Shown in pieces: positions 34,281 through 42,446 of a stretch of DNA of 56,286 nucleotides; within the stretch, counting starts at the first letter, position 1, and each line of letters begins with the position of its first letter. The stretch is from Streptacidiphilus pinicola (GTDB lineage Bacteria > Actinomycetota > Actinomycetes > Streptomycetales > Streptomycetaceae): NCBI RefSeq assembly GCF_003258295.1, contig NZ_QKYN01000046.1:1-56286 (forward strand), given 5' to 3'. A model generated the notes under the pieces. The model saw only the letters and a list, made by a program, of their open reading frames with translations, was not told where the DNA came from and ran no database searches. A program made the position numbers and the translations under genes.

Positions 34281-36662
34281 CTACTCGGCCAGGCTGAGCG
34301 CGGCCAGGGCCGCGTTGACGATCGAGCCCGTGTCGAGGCTGTTGATCTCGTAGAGGTCGCTCACGGTGCCCGACTGGCCGAAGGCGTCGACGCCCAGCGG
34401 CACCGTCGGGACGCCGAGGGCGCCGCCCAGCCACGCCATGGAGTGCGAGGCCGCGTCGTGGACGGTGACCAGCGGGGAGCGGTCGGTGCCGAAGGCGGCG
34501 CGCAGGGCGCCCGGGGCGTCCGGCGTGCGGGCCGTGCGGTAACCGGACCGCAGCGTGCGCTGCCACTCGGCGTAGAGCAGGTCCTGCGAGGTCACGTCGA
34601 TGACGTGGGCCGCGACGCCCTCCTCCGCCAGCTCGGCCGCCGCCGCGAGGACCTCCGGCAGCACCGCGCCGGAGGCGGCCAGGCGGACCACCGGGGCGTC
34701 CGGGCCGACGCCGGAGGCGTCCACCAGTCGGTACGCACCGGCCAGCACCTGCCGCCGCAGCACCGTCTCGCCCAGGCGCGCCTTCGCCGCGTCGAACGCG
34801 GACTGCTCCAGCGGACGCGTGGTCAGCCGGAAGTAGTGCGCCCCGCCCTCACCGCGCGCCACCTGGCCGACCGCGTCGCACAGCAGCCAGTCCAGGGCGC
34901 CCGCGAAGGCCGGCTCCAACGTGACCGTGTTCGGCAGCTCCAGACCCACCGACGGCGTGATCGTCGACTGGTGCGCGCCGCCCTCGGGGGCCAGCGTCAC
35001 ACCGGACGGCGTGCCCGCGACGATGAAGCGGGAGCCCGAGTAGACGGCGTAGATGAACGCGTCCAGGCCGCGCAGCACGAACGGGTCGTAGACCGTGCCG
35101 ACGGGCACCAGCGGCTGGCCGGACAGGTCGAAGGACAGGCCCAGCTGGCCCAGCAGCAGGAACAGGTTCATCTCGCTGATGCCCAGCTCGATGTGCTGAC
35201 CCGTCGGCCCCTCGGCCCAGCGCAGCACCGGGTCGCTGTTCCAGGCGCGGCGCTCGACCGGCGCGAAGACCCCGGTGCGGTTGATGAAGCCGGCCAGGTT
35301 CGTCGACGTGGCGACGTCCGGCGCGGTGGTGACCAGCAGCGGCGCCAGCTCCGGCTGCCGCGACAGCTCTGCCAGCACCCGGCCGAAGGCCTCCTGCGTC
35401 GACAGTGGCTTGCCGGTGCGCACCCCGCTCGAGGCCGGGACGGCCGGAGCCGTGATCGCCGGAGCGGCCGGGTGGGTGAACAGCCGGGCGCGGTCGGTGG
35501 CGAGGCGGCCGGCCGGGGTCGCCGGATCCAGGCGGTCCCACTCCGTCGCGGACGTCAGCCCGTGGGCCGCCCGCAGCTCGTCGACCTGAGCGGTCGTCAG
35601 CAGCGCCGAGTGGTTGCGCGGGTTGCCGGCCGTCGGCAGGCCCCAGCCCTTGACCGTGTAGGCGAAGACGACGCTGGGCCGGTCGGCGACGGCGTCGCAC
35701 TCGGCGTAGGCCTCCAGCATCGACGCCAGGTCGTGCCCGCCCAGGTCGGTCACCAGCGTGGCCAGCTCGGCGTCCGGGATCACCGCGCAGAAGTCCGCGA
35801 CGGCCTGCGGCGCGCCGTCCAGGAACTGCTTGCGGACGTCCTGCTCGGGCAGCCCGAAGAGCGACTGGTAGTGCTCGTTGGGCATGTTGTCGATCCAGGC
35901 GCGCAAGGCCTCCCCGCCCGGACGCGCGAACGCGGCGCGCAGCCGGCGCCCGTACTTGACCTCGACGACATGCCAGCCCGCGGCGGCGAACTGCGCGGTC
36001 CACTGGGCGATGCGCACGCCCGGGACGACGCGGTCCAGCGACTGGCGGTTGAAGTCGACGATCCACATGACCTTGCCCAGGCCCTGCGTGGCGTCGTCGG
36101 CGATGGCCTCCCAGACGTTGCCCTCGTCGAGCTCCGCGTCGCCCATCAGCGCCACGAAGCGCGAGGCCGGGCGGGCGCCGAAGTGCGCGTCGACGTAGCG
36201 GCGGGTGGCGGCGGCGAACAGCGGGGCGGCGGGGCCGAGACCGACGGAGCCGGTGGAGAAGTCGACCCGGTCCGGGTCCTTGGTGCGGCTCGGGTAGGAC
36301 TGCAGGCCGCCGCGGGCGCGCAGGGTGGTCAGGTAGGAGCGGTCCAGGTTGCCGAGCAGGTACTGGATGGCGTGGAAGACAGGCGAGGCGTGCGGCTTCA
36401 CGCTGACCTTGTCCGGTGCGTCCAGGTGGCGGAACCAGAGCGCGGTCATCGCGGAGACCAGGCTGGCGCTGGACGCCTGGTGTCCGCCGACCTTCACGCC
36501 GTCGCCGGTGGCGCGGTCGTGGTTGGCGGAGTCGACGATGCGCGTGGCGAGCCAGAGCACGCGCTGCTGGATCTCGTCGAGCAGCTCCAGGTCCGCCGCG
36601 TCCGGGGTCGCCGTCGCGGGGGCCGTGGAACCACCGTCGAGAGGATGAGGGTGGTGATCCAT
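34281..36662 (-). CDS. AceE/transketolase-like thiamine-diphosphate enzyme
   Basis: 793 residues from ATG 36660-36662. It has the three-domain order of homodimeric pyruvate dehydrogenase E1/transketolase. ALMGDAELDEGNVWEAI to VDFNRQSLD is the ThDP/Mg site; AceE itself has GDGE and NLQRLDG at these places. The central pyrimidine-binding part has HIELGISEMNLFLLLGQLGL with the catalytic Glu, and the C-terminal domain starts near VVRLAASGAVLPEVLAAA. It is about 100 residues shorter than true AceE, and no E2 or E3 gene is nearby. It may be a stand-alone 2-oxoacid dehydrogenase/decarboxylase or a transketolase; the exact substrate is open. Confidence 0.85.
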   Translation of the reverse strand: MDHHPHPLDGGSTAPATATPDAADLELLDEIQQRVLWLATRIVDSANHDRATGDGVKVGGHQASSASLVSAMTALWFRHLDAPDKVSVKPHASPVFHAIQYLLGNLDRSYLTTLRARGGLQSYPSRTKDPDRVDFSTGSVGLGPAAPLFAAATRRYVDAHFGARPASRFVALMGDAELDEGNVWEAIADDATQGLGKVMWIVDFNRQSLDRVVPGVRIAQWTAQFAAAGWHVVEVKYGRRLRAAFARPGGEALRAWIDNMPNEHYQSLFGLPEQDVRKQFLDGAPQAVADFCAVIPDAELATLVTDLGGHDLASMLEAYAECDAVADRPSVVFAYTVKGWGLPTAGNPRNHSALLTTAQVDELRAAHGLTSATEWDRLDPATPAGRLATDRARLFTHPAAPAITAPAVPASSGVRTGKPLSTQEAFGRVLAELSRQPELAPLLVTTAPDVATSTNLAGFINRTGVFAPVERRAWNSDPVLRWAEGPTGQHIELGISEMNLFLLLGQLGLSFDLSGQPLVPVGTVYDPFVLRGLDAFIYAVYSGSRFIVAGTPSGVTLAPEGGAHQSTITPSVGLELPNTVTLEPAFAGALDWLLCDAVGQVARGEGGAHYFRLTTRPLEQSAFDAAKARLGETVLRRQVLAGAYRLVDASGVGPDAPVVRLAASGAVLPEVLAAAAELAEEGVAAHVIDVTSQDLLYAEWQRTLRSGYRTARTPDAPGALRAAFGTDRSPLVTVHDAASHSMAWLGGALGVPTVPLGVDAFGQSGTVSDLYEINSLDTGSIVNAALAALSLAE

Positions 36663-36872
36663 GGCAGCAGAGTGCCCGAACCGTCCCGACCTGTCACGCG
36701 TGGGGATGGTCACGCCCGCCCTCGCCGACGGGTCGCCGACGCACCGGGTAGCGGTGCAGGTCACAGCGGTGATCGTGAATCTCGGGAACAGCGGCTTCCG
36801 GTGGACCGTTGCCGCAGTGCGGGGCGGCGTCGCCGTAAGTCGCAACGGACAGAGCAAGGAGAGGGCCGGAGC

Positions 36873-37994
36873 ATGGGACTCAACCGGGCGGGGAGGATCG
36901 CCGCGGGGCTGGGCGTGGCGGGCGCCACGGCAGCGGCCTGGGCGGCACGCGAGGTGCCGGTCGCCTTCGGTGGCGATCCGACCTCGGGTGGCCGGGGCGA
37001 GCGCCTCCAGGCGTCCCCGCAGTACCGCGACGGCGTCTTCCACAACCCGCCGGGCCCGGAGCGCACGGGCGAGTTCTCCCGCCCCGACAGCGGCGGCGTG
37101 GCCCGTGAGCTGCTCTTCGGCAAGCAGCAGCGCAAGCCCTCCCGGCCGATCCCGCTGGTGCGGGACGTGGCCGCCGAGGCGAGCGAGGAGCTGGCCGTGA
37201 CCTGGTTCGGCCACTCCAGCGCGCTGGTGGAGATCGAGGGTCAGCGGGTGCTGCTCGACCCGGTCTGGTCCGAGCGCTGCTCGCCCTCCCAGTCGGTCGG
37301 CCCGCGCCGGCTGCACAACCCGCCGATCGAGCTGGAGCGGGTGCCGGACGTCGACGCGGTGCTGATCTCGCACGACCACTACGACCACCTCGACATGCAC
37401 AGCATCCGGGCGCTGGCCCGGCTGCAGGACGCGCCCTTCGTGGTCCCGCTGGGCGTCGGCGCGCACCTGGAGCGCTGGGGCGTGCCGCGCTCCCGGATCA
37501 TCGAGCTCGACTGGGACGAGTCCGTCGAGGTCGGCGGGCTGCGCCTGGTGTGCACCGCGGCCTACCACTTCTCCGGCCGCGGCTTCCGGAACAACGGCAC
37601 GCTGTGGAGCTCCTGGGCGATCCTCGGCGCGGAGCGCCGGGTCTTCTACAGCGGCGACTCGGGCTACTTCGACGGCTTCCGCAGGACGGGCGAGAAACTC
37701 GGCCCGTTCGACCTGACGCTGATCCAGATCGGCGCGTACAGCGAGCACTGGCCCGACATCCACATGACCCCCGAGGAGGGTCTGCGCACCCACCTCGACG
37801 TGCGCGGCGGGCTGCTGGTGCCGGTCCACTGGTGCACGTTCGTGCTCGGCATGCACGACTGGTCCGAGCCCGTGGAGCGCCTCTGCGAGGCCGCGGACGC
37901 GGCCGGCGTCGCCCTGGCCGTCCCCCGCCCGGGCGAGCGCCTGCTCGCGGCGGCGCCGCCCAAGCTCGACCACTGGTGGCGCTCGGTCGTCTGA
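36873..37994 (+). CDS. MBL-fold hydrolase, NAPE-PLD/UlaG-like
   Basis: 373 residues, ATG 36873 with AAGGAG upstream. The hydrophobic N-terminus with two basic residues (NRAGRIAAGLGVAGATAAAW) may anchor or export the protein. The metal site is complete: TWFGHSSALVEI, ISHDHYDHLD (HxHxDH), then FYSGDSGYF and PVHWCTF carrying the later ligands. This pattern fits N-acyl-phosphatidylethanolamine phospholipase D and related lactonases. It probably acts on a phospholipid or similar ester at the membrane. Confidence 0.88.
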   Translation: MGLNRAGRIAAGLGVAGATAAAWAAREVPVAFGGDPTSGGRGERLQASPQYRDGVFHNPPGPERTGEFSRPDSGGVARELLFGKQQRKPSRPIPLVRDVAAEASEELAVTWFGHSSALVEIEGQRVLLDPVWSERCSPSQSVGPRRLHNPPIELERVPDVDAVLISHDHYDHLDMHSIRALARLQDAPFVVPLGVGAHLERWGVPRSRIIELDWDESVEVGGLRLVCTAAYHFSGRGFRNNGTLWSSWAILGAERRVFYSGDSGYFDGFRRTGEKLGPFDLTLIQIGAYSEHWPDIHMTPEEGLRTHLDVRGGLLVPVHWCTFVLGMHDWSEPVERLCEAADAAGVALAVPRPGERLLAAAPPKLDHWWRSVV

Positions 37995-38018
37995 CGCGCG
38001 GTGGTGTGAGTTCCCTGG

Positions 38019-38570
38019 TCAGCTGCCCATCCGGGGGTGGGGGATGGGCAGTTCGACCCAGACGACCTTGCCGCCGGTGGCGGTGCGTTCCACGTCGCAG
38101 GTGCCGCCGGACTCCGCGGTGACCGCCTTGACCAGGAGCAGGCCGCGGCCGCCGAGGCGGTTGAAGTCCTCGGAAAGGGCCTTGGGACGGTAGGGGTGGC
38201 TGTCCTCCACGGAGAGGCGGACCCAGCCGCGGGAGAGCACCACCTCGACCACCAGCTCGGGGGAGAGCAGTGCGGCGTGCCGTACCGAGTTGGTGACCAG
38301 CTCGGAGACGATCAGCAGGACGCCGTCCAGCAGCTCCTGGTGGCCGGGGCCGCCGATGCCCTGGGCGACCAGCAGGTCCCGCACGGCGTGGCGGGCGTGG
38401 GAGACGGTCACGTCCACCGCCGGGGCGGCGAAGCGCCAAACCCCCTCGATGGCGGGGCCCCCCTCGATGCCGGGGGGCGCTGTCACATCCGAGCCGCCCG
38501 GCACGGTTCCGGTCGCGAGCGGCGGTTCGCAGGGCTGGTCTCCGCGGACATGCATGTTTCGTTCCGCCAT
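38019..38570 (-). CDS. RsbW-like ATP-binding regulator (HATPase_c_2)
   Basis: 183 residues; a second ATG five codons in (38555) has better ribosome-binding spacing. The GHKL ATPase motifs are visible: VSELVTNSVRHA (N box), LSVEDSHPYRP (G1-like), RLGGRGLLLVKAV (G2). There is no phospho-acceptor or sensor domain. Streptomycetes have dozens of such proteins, which act as anti-sigma or anti-anti-sigma kinases or in development. It converges on the MBL hydrolase gene; its partner is not encoded nearby. Confidence 0.88.
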   Translation of the reverse strand: MAERNMHVRGDQPCEPPLATGTVPGGSDVTAPPGIEGGPAIEGVWRFAAPAVDVTVSHARHAVRDLLVAQGIGGPGHQELLDGVLLIVSELVTNSVRHAALLSPELVVEVVLSRGWVRLSVEDSHPYRPKALSEDFNRLGGRGLLLVKAVTAESGGTCDVERTATGGKVVWVELPIPHPRMGS

Positions 38571-38794
38571 CCTCGGCTAGCAGTAGAGGTCGCTCCTGGG
38601 CAGAGAGGTCGTCCTATCACAGCCTTGTCCTGCCCATCGAGCGGCTCCAGCGCACAAAGTGACCGACAATGCACGCTTGGTTTCCGAAAGTGACCTGATC
38701 GGACGCCTTTCGATCGGAGGTCGGGGTGGTCGGGAGCACTCTGTTTTCTTGGTATTGTTGTGCACGTCAGCGCGGGGAACCGCGCAGGCCACCG

Positions 38795-38877
38795 GCGCGG
38801 GTGGCGGAATGGCAGACGCGCTAGCTTGAGGTGCTAGTGCCCTTCGGGGCGTGGGGGTTCAAGTCCCCCCTCGCGCA
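38795..38877 (+). tRNA. tRNA-Leu (anticodon GAG)
   Basis: 83 bases. Acceptor stem GCGCGGG pairs with CTCGCGC, and A38877 is the discriminator. The anticodon stem CTAGC/GCTAG encloses loop TTGAGGT with GAG at 38828-38830. The long variable arm and GGTTCAAGT T-loop are class II, as expected for leucine. The CCA end is not encoded. It reads CUC and CUU codons. Confidence 0.95.
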
Positions 38878-38886
38878 CGTTTGATC

Positions 38887-38926
38887 GAATCAGCCCTCCC
38901 GGTCGACAGACCGGGAGGGCTGATTC
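38887..38926 (+). terminator. Perfect 18-bp hairpin after tRNA-Leu
   Basis: 38887-38904 pairs perfectly with 38909-38926 across loop GACA, followed by CTTTC. It is ten bases past the tRNA end and a clear terminator. Confidence 0.85.
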
Positions 38927-38961
38927 CTTTCGCTGACGACTTCTCAGTCCGATCAGTGTGA

Positions 38962-39222
38962 TCAGTCCGACCAGACGGTCAGCACCGCGCCGTCGATCTC
39001 GATCCGCCGGGTGCGGGTGATGTCCCCGCGTCGGAGCGCGTCGAGGCAGCGGCAGAAAAGGATCATCTCCTTGTCGTCCAGGACCGCTGCCGCGAGATCC
39101 AGGACCTGATGCAGCGCGGCGTCCGTCAGTTCCGCCGGCAGCTCCCCCGAGAGCAGCACGACGGACTCCCCGCTACGGCCCCGTACCACCGCGGTGGTGG
39201 GGCCTCCTTGCACGACCAGCAC
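38962..39222 (-). CDS. Small hypothetical protein near the peptide locus
   Basis: 86 residues from GTG 39220-39222 with GGGGGGA upstream. Sequence features: a beta-rich first half (TTAVVRGRSGESVVLLSGEL), then helices (LTDAALHQVLDLAAAVLDDK, ILFCRCLDALRRG), and a final strand ending in AVLTVWSD. Two Cys lie close together (FCRC). I do not recognise the family. It follows the XRE regulator on the same strand after a hairpin and may belong to the same regulatory module. Confidence 0.65.
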   Translation of the reverse strand: MLVVQGGPTTAVVRGRSGESVVLLSGELPAELTDAALHQVLDLAAAVLDDKEMILFCRCLDALRRGDITRTRRIEIDGAVLTVWSD

Positions 39223-39304
39223 GTATCCCCCCTGGCCTTGTTGCCAACGTTCGGCAGAGTCCGCCGGAGGCTCGGAGGTCCCTGTTGGCGACGACGCTAG
39301 CCCG

Positions 39305-39327
39305 GCCAGGGGCCTTCGGCCCCTGGC
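39305..39327 (-). terminator. Hairpin downstream of the XRE regulator gene
   Basis: GCCAGGGGCC (39305-39314) pairs perfectly with 39318-39327 across TTC. It lies about 80 bases beyond the regulator stop. Confidence 0.6.
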
Positions 39328-39406
39328 AATCGCCGAATTCGCTCATTGCGGTCGACATCGGACATTCCTGCAACCGATTCGGCCGGCAGGTCGTCGTTAT
39401 CCGACC

Positions 39407-39784
39407 TCAGTCCGAACCTTCACCCTCGGGAAGGCGGCTGCGTTCGAGCAGGGATTCGACCAGGGCGGCCACGTGGCGCCGGTTCTCCGGCGACAGCTGC
39501 TGCACGGAGGCGATCAGCACGTCCACCTCGGGATCGGGTGCGGCCTCGTAGAGGTGGATGCCGCAGGCCTCGGCCGCGGCGCGGCGGATCGTGTCGAGGG
39601 GCAGTTCGAGCCCGCGCGCCAAGCCCTCCAGCGTGGCGGGCTGGGGCATCCGCACCAGGCGGTCGGTGGTGGCGAGGTGGTGCACCGTCGACCGGGGGAT
39701 CTCGCCCCGGCGTGCGACGTCGCCGTAGGACCAGCCCTGACGGTCCAGCCGCTCCCTCATGAGCGCCTGCAGTGTGTTGGACAC
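39407..39784 (-). CDS. XRE-type regulator of the peptide locus
   Basis: 125 residues from GTG 39782-39784 with strong GGGAGGGAG upstream. The N-terminal helix-turn-helix (WSYGDVARRGEIPRSTVHHL) is followed by a short helical region with LEGLARGLELPLDTIRRAAA. The C-terminal helix (LSPENRRHVAALVESLLERS) is likely for dimerisation. It is divergent from the two peptide genes, with several inverted repeats in the 213-base interval. It is the obvious candidate to regulate itself and the peptide operon. Confidence 0.85.
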   Translation of the reverse strand: MSNTLQALMRERLDRQGWSYGDVARRGEIPRSTVHHLATTDRLVRMPQPATLEGLARGLELPLDTIRRAAAEACGIHLYEAAPDPEVDVLIASVQQLSPENRRHVAALVESLLERSRLPEGEGSD

Positions 39785-39866
39785 CCTGCTCCCTCCCTCG
39801 TGCTGGCTCGATTCTAGGGCGATCACGCCTCCTGGGACTGGTGCATGGCCGCCCACCTGCACATTT

Positions 39867-39894
39867 CTCTCTGTTGCCAGTCTGTTACAGAGAG
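39867..39894. promoter_or_regulatory. Inverted repeat CTCTCTGT-N12-ACAGAGAG
   Basis: Perfect 8-base arms, 39867-39874 and 39887-39894, in the divergent promoter region between the XRE gene and peptide A. Candidate operator. Confidence 0.4.
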
Positions 39895-39936
39895 TCGTCG
39901 AGGAAACCCTTGCGCGGTCGGCCGCCGGGTGACTAC

Positions 39937-39976
39937 TGTCCAATCTCGTTGGACAAGCCGTCCGACAACATTGGAC
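39937..39976. promoter_or_regulatory. TGTCCAA/TTGGACA operator cluster before peptide A
   Basis: TGTCCAA (39937-39943) and TTGGACA (39949-39955) form a perfect inverted repeat with a 5-base spacer. A third half-site TTGGAC at 39971 lies 22 bases after the previous one, two helix turns away. The cluster ends 22 bases before the peptide A start. Confidence 0.5.
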
Positions 39977-39997
39977 GAAGATCCCGGAGGGGGAGCC

Positions 39998-40216
39998 ATG
40001 AGCATGGACATCACCGAGCTGGAGGCCGAGTCGGCGGAGCTGCTGCCGGGCCGTGAGGCGCTGGGCCGGCTGAAGTTCAGCTTCCACAAGACGGTCAACG
40101 TGACCAAGCACGTCGCCCACGTCAACGCGCACAACAGCTCCACCGCGACGAACATCGCCTCGAACTGCTCCACGGCCGGGTCCGAGGCGCAGCAGTCGAT
40201 CGTCATCCACCAGTAG
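39998..40216 (+). CDS. Tandem small peptide A (putative secreted/processed precursor)
   Basis: 72 residues, ATG 39998 preceded by GGAGGGGGAG. The N-terminal part (MSMDITELEAESAELLPGRE) is acidic and helical, like a leader. It continues ALGRLKFSFHK, after which residues 32-56 alternate polar and small/hydrophobic residues (TVNVTKHVAHVNAHNSSTAT and onward), which suggests beta-strand. The C-terminus is QQSIVIHQ. One cysteine (Cys 57). There is no signal peptide or membrane segment, so export needs a dedicated route. Residues 7-56 are identical to peptide B. The metallopeptidase downstream carries a PqqD/RRE-like domain of the kind that binds leader peptides, hence the precursor call, which is inference. 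Confidence 0.8.
   Translation: MSMDITELEAESAELLPGREALGRLKFSFHKTVNVTKHVAHVNAHNSSTATNIASNCSTAGSEAQQSIVIHQ
40016..40143 (+). repeat. 128-bp direct repeat, copy 1 (peptide A)
   Basis: Identical base for base to 40276-40403, 260 bases downstream, including synonymous positions. This indicates a recent duplication or gene conversion of the leader/centre-coding part; flanking codons differ. Confidence 0.9.
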
Positions 40217-40257
40217 TTCCACCGGCCATCCGACCACCACTGAGCAAGGAGAGCACC

Positions 40258-40476
40258 ATGAGCATGGACATGCACGAGCTGGAGGCCGAGTCGGCGGAGC
40301 TGCTGCCGGGCCGTGAGGCGCTGGGCCGGCTGAAGTTCAGCTTCCACAAGACGGTCAACGTGACCAAGCACGTCGCCCACGTCAACGCGCACAACAGCTC
40401 CACGGCGACCAACATCGCCTCGAACGGCGCGGACGCCGAGTCGCAGGCCTCCCAGTCGATCGTCATCTCGCAGTAA
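40258..40476 (+). CDS. Tandem small peptide B (paralogue of peptide A)
   Basis: 72 residues, ATG 40258 preceded by AAGGAGAG. Same length as peptide A and identical at residues 7-56. It differs at residues 5-6 (MH instead of IT) and mainly in the last 16, NGADAESQASQSIVISQ against NCSTAGSEAQQSIVIHQ, so it has no cysteine. The conserved part would be recognised by the same partner, while the C-terminal tail is what has diversified. It lies 41 bases after peptide A and 90 before the M50 gene, in one probable transcript. Confidence 0.8.
   Translation: MSMDMHELEAESAELLPGREALGRLKFSFHKTVNVTKHVAHVNAHNSSTATNIASNGADAESQASQSIVISQ
40276..40403 (+). repeat. 128-bp direct repeat, copy 2 (peptide B)
   Basis: Second copy of the repeat at 40016-40143; see that entry. 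Confidence 0.9.
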
Positions 40477-40511
40477 TCCACGGCAGTTCCGCACAAGACA
40501 CGACCGCGGCA

Positions 40512-40540
40512 CGGGCCGGTCTCGGGGAGGGGCCGGCCCG
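40512..40540 (+). terminator. Hairpin between peptide B and M50 genes
   Basis: CGGGCCGG (40512-40519) pairs with CCGGCCCG (40533-40540) across 13 bases. Position suggests partial termination, giving more peptide than peptidase. Confidence 0.45.
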
Positions 40541-40566
40541 CGCCCACGGGGGAGGACACACCCAAG

Positions 40567-42411
40567 ATGACAGTCACTGTGGAGACCGAGGTCGCGGTCG
40601 TCCCCGGTCCAGGTGGCTTCGCCACGTCCGTGCAGCCGCCGCACCTGCCAGGTCCGGTGTTCCCCGTGCCCCGGCTCTCGGCCGGGCTGCGGCTGCACGG
40701 CGAGTACCAGGGCTCGGGCTTCACCGAGCCGCGGTACATCGCCCGTCGCGGAGACGGGCAGGTCGTCCAGCTGTCCCGGCTGCTCCACCTGGTCGCGGGC
40801 GCGATCGACGGGGAGCGCGACACCGAAGGCATCTCACACCGCGTCAGCGGGCTCTTCGGTCGCGAGGTCAGCGAGGAGAACGTCGCCTACCTGATCGAGA
40901 ACAAGCTCGTCCCGCTCGGCGTCGCCGTCCCCTACGGCCAGGAGGACGACGAGGTCGACGCCCCGCGCTCCGACCTGCTGCTGGCCCTCAAGGGCCACCG
41001 GGTGCTCTTCGACGAGCACCGCGTCGCCCGGATCGGGCGCGCGCTGGCCTGGCTGCACCGGCCACCCGTGGTCGTGGCGGTGCTACTGGCAGCGGTCGCG
41101 ATGGACGTGTGGCTGTTCGGCTCCTACGGCGCGATGACGCCGGTGCTGCACGTGCTGGACCAGCCCGTGCTGCTGCTGGTGGTCTTCGCCCTCACCGTCG
41201 CCTCGCTGGTCTTCCACGAGTTCGGGCACGCCTCGGCCTGCCGCTACGGAGGGGCCAGGCCCGGCTGCATCGGCTGCGGCCTCTTCCTGATCTGGCCCTC
41301 GATGTACACCGACGTCACCGACGTCTACCGGATCGGCCGGGCCGGCCGGATCCGCACCGACCTCGGCGGGGTCTACTTCAACGTCGTCTTCATGCTGGGC
41401 CTGACCGGCTGCTACTTCCTCACCGGCCAGCCGTTCTTCCTCAGCGCCGTCTACCTCGGCCACTTCGAGGTGCTGGAACAGCTGATGCCGGCCGTCCGCC
41501 TCGACGGCTACTACATCCTCGGCGACCTGGCCGGCATCCCCGACCTCTACGGCAAGATCCGCCCGATCGTGCTCAGCATGGTCCCCGGCCGCCCGACACC
41601 GCCCGAGGTCGCCGGGCTGAAGCGCTCTGCGCGCGTCATCGTCACCGGCTGGGTCTGCACCATGGTGCCGCTGCTGCTGGGCGACCTGGGCTACGCGCTG
41701 TGGAACCTGCCCCGGATCGTGGCCACCGGCGTCCGCTCGCTGACCGAGCAACTCTCCGGCACCGCCGACGCGTTCGGCCACGGGCAGCTCGCCTTCGGGG
41801 CCGTCGGCCTGCTCGGCTGCGTGATGCTGATCTGTCCGCTCGCCGGCATGGCCTACCTGTCGGTCCGGCTGGCCGGCCGCCTGCTGCGCGTCGCCGGGCG
41901 CGCGACCGAGGGAAGGCCGCGCCTGCGCGCCTCGGTGAGCGCGCTCGGGCTGGTGGCCGTGGGCGGGCTGTGCTGCGCCTGGCTCGTCGGCCTCACCCCC
42001 AAGCCGCTGCCTGCGCAGCCGCCGATCGTCCCCGTGCTGCAGCCCGGCGTGCCGACGGCCACGCCCAGCGTCCATGTCACCCGCCATCCGCGCCACGGCG
42101 GTGCCGGCGCCGGGGGCGGCGCGACGCCGGGCTCCGGCTCGGGGCACGCCCGCGTCGGCGTGGTGTCGCCCAGCGCCTCGCCCTCGCCGTCGGTGCTCCC
42201 TTCCCCGAGCGCGACGGCCCGGCCCACCGTGCCACCGACCCACCCGGCGTCGCCCACCGCGACCCCCAGCGCCGGCAAGCCCTCGGACCACCCGAGCACC
42301 GGGCCGTCGGCCTCGACGAGCGCCAGGCCGAGCGCGTCGCCCTCCACGTCCGCCACGGCGCCTCCCCCGCCCACGACGGCCGCGACGAGCGCCACCAAGG
42401 CGCTCCCGTAG
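40567..42411 (+). CDS. Membrane M50 metallopeptidase with N-terminal PqqD/RRE-like domain
   Basis: 614 residues. Residues about 41-120 (EYQGSGFTEPRYIARRGDGQ to ENKLVPLGV) resemble the PqqD/RiPP-recognition winged-helix fold. Membrane helices follow. VFHEFGHASA (217-221 HEFGH) is the M50 zinc site, and VRLDGYYILGDL supplies the usual later Asp ligand. Further helices lie between residues 360 and 480. The last 120 residues are an extracytoplasmic Pro/Ser/Thr-rich tail with many PSAS/SPT repeats. Relatives annotated as peptide zinc metalloproteases occur in bacteriocin and RiPP clusters. Here it probably binds peptides A and B through the first domain and cleaves them at or in the membrane. Confidence 0.85.
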   Translation: MTVTVETEVAVVPGPGGFATSVQPPHLPGPVFPVPRLSAGLRLHGEYQGSGFTEPRYIARRGDGQVVQLSRLLHLVAGAIDGERDTEGISHRVSGLFGREVSEENVAYLIENKLVPLGVAVPYGQEDDEVDAPRSDLLLALKGHRVLFDEHRVARIGRALAWLHRPPVVVAVLLAAVAMDVWLFGSYGAMTPVLHVLDQPVLLLVVFALTVASLVFHEFGHASACRYGGARPGCIGCGLFLIWPSMYTDVTDVYRIGRAGRIRTDLGGVYFNVVFMLGLTGCYFLTGQPFFLSAVYLGHFEVLEQLMPAVRLDGYYILGDLAGIPDLYGKIRPIVLSMVPGRPTPPEVAGLKRSARVIVTGWVCTMVPLLLGDLGYALWNLPRIVATGVRSLTEQLSGTADAFGHGQLAFGAVGLLGCVMLICPLAGMAYLSVRLAGRLLRVAGRATEGRPRLRASVSALGLVAVGGLCCAWLVGLTPKPLPAQPPIVPVLQPGVPTATPSVHVTRHPRHGGAGAGGGATPGSGSGHARVGVVSPSASPSPSVLPSPSATARPTVPPTHPASPTATPSAGKPSDHPSTGPSASTSARPSASPSTSATAPPPPTTAATSATKALP

Positions 42412-42446
42412 ATCCCTGCAGCCCGTTCCCAGCGAGGAGCACACCC

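Noticed and set aside
34443-36872. Plus-strand frame joined to the MBL hydrolase
   Set aside because: It is antisense to the AceE-like gene; MBL homology and a ribosome binding site start at 36873.
39173-39373. 66-codon minus-strand frame between the XRE gene and the small hypothetical gene
   Set aside because: It overlaps the start of the better-supported 86-residue gene and the 39305-39327 hairpin, and its Arg/Gly/Pro-rich translation looks like a shadow.
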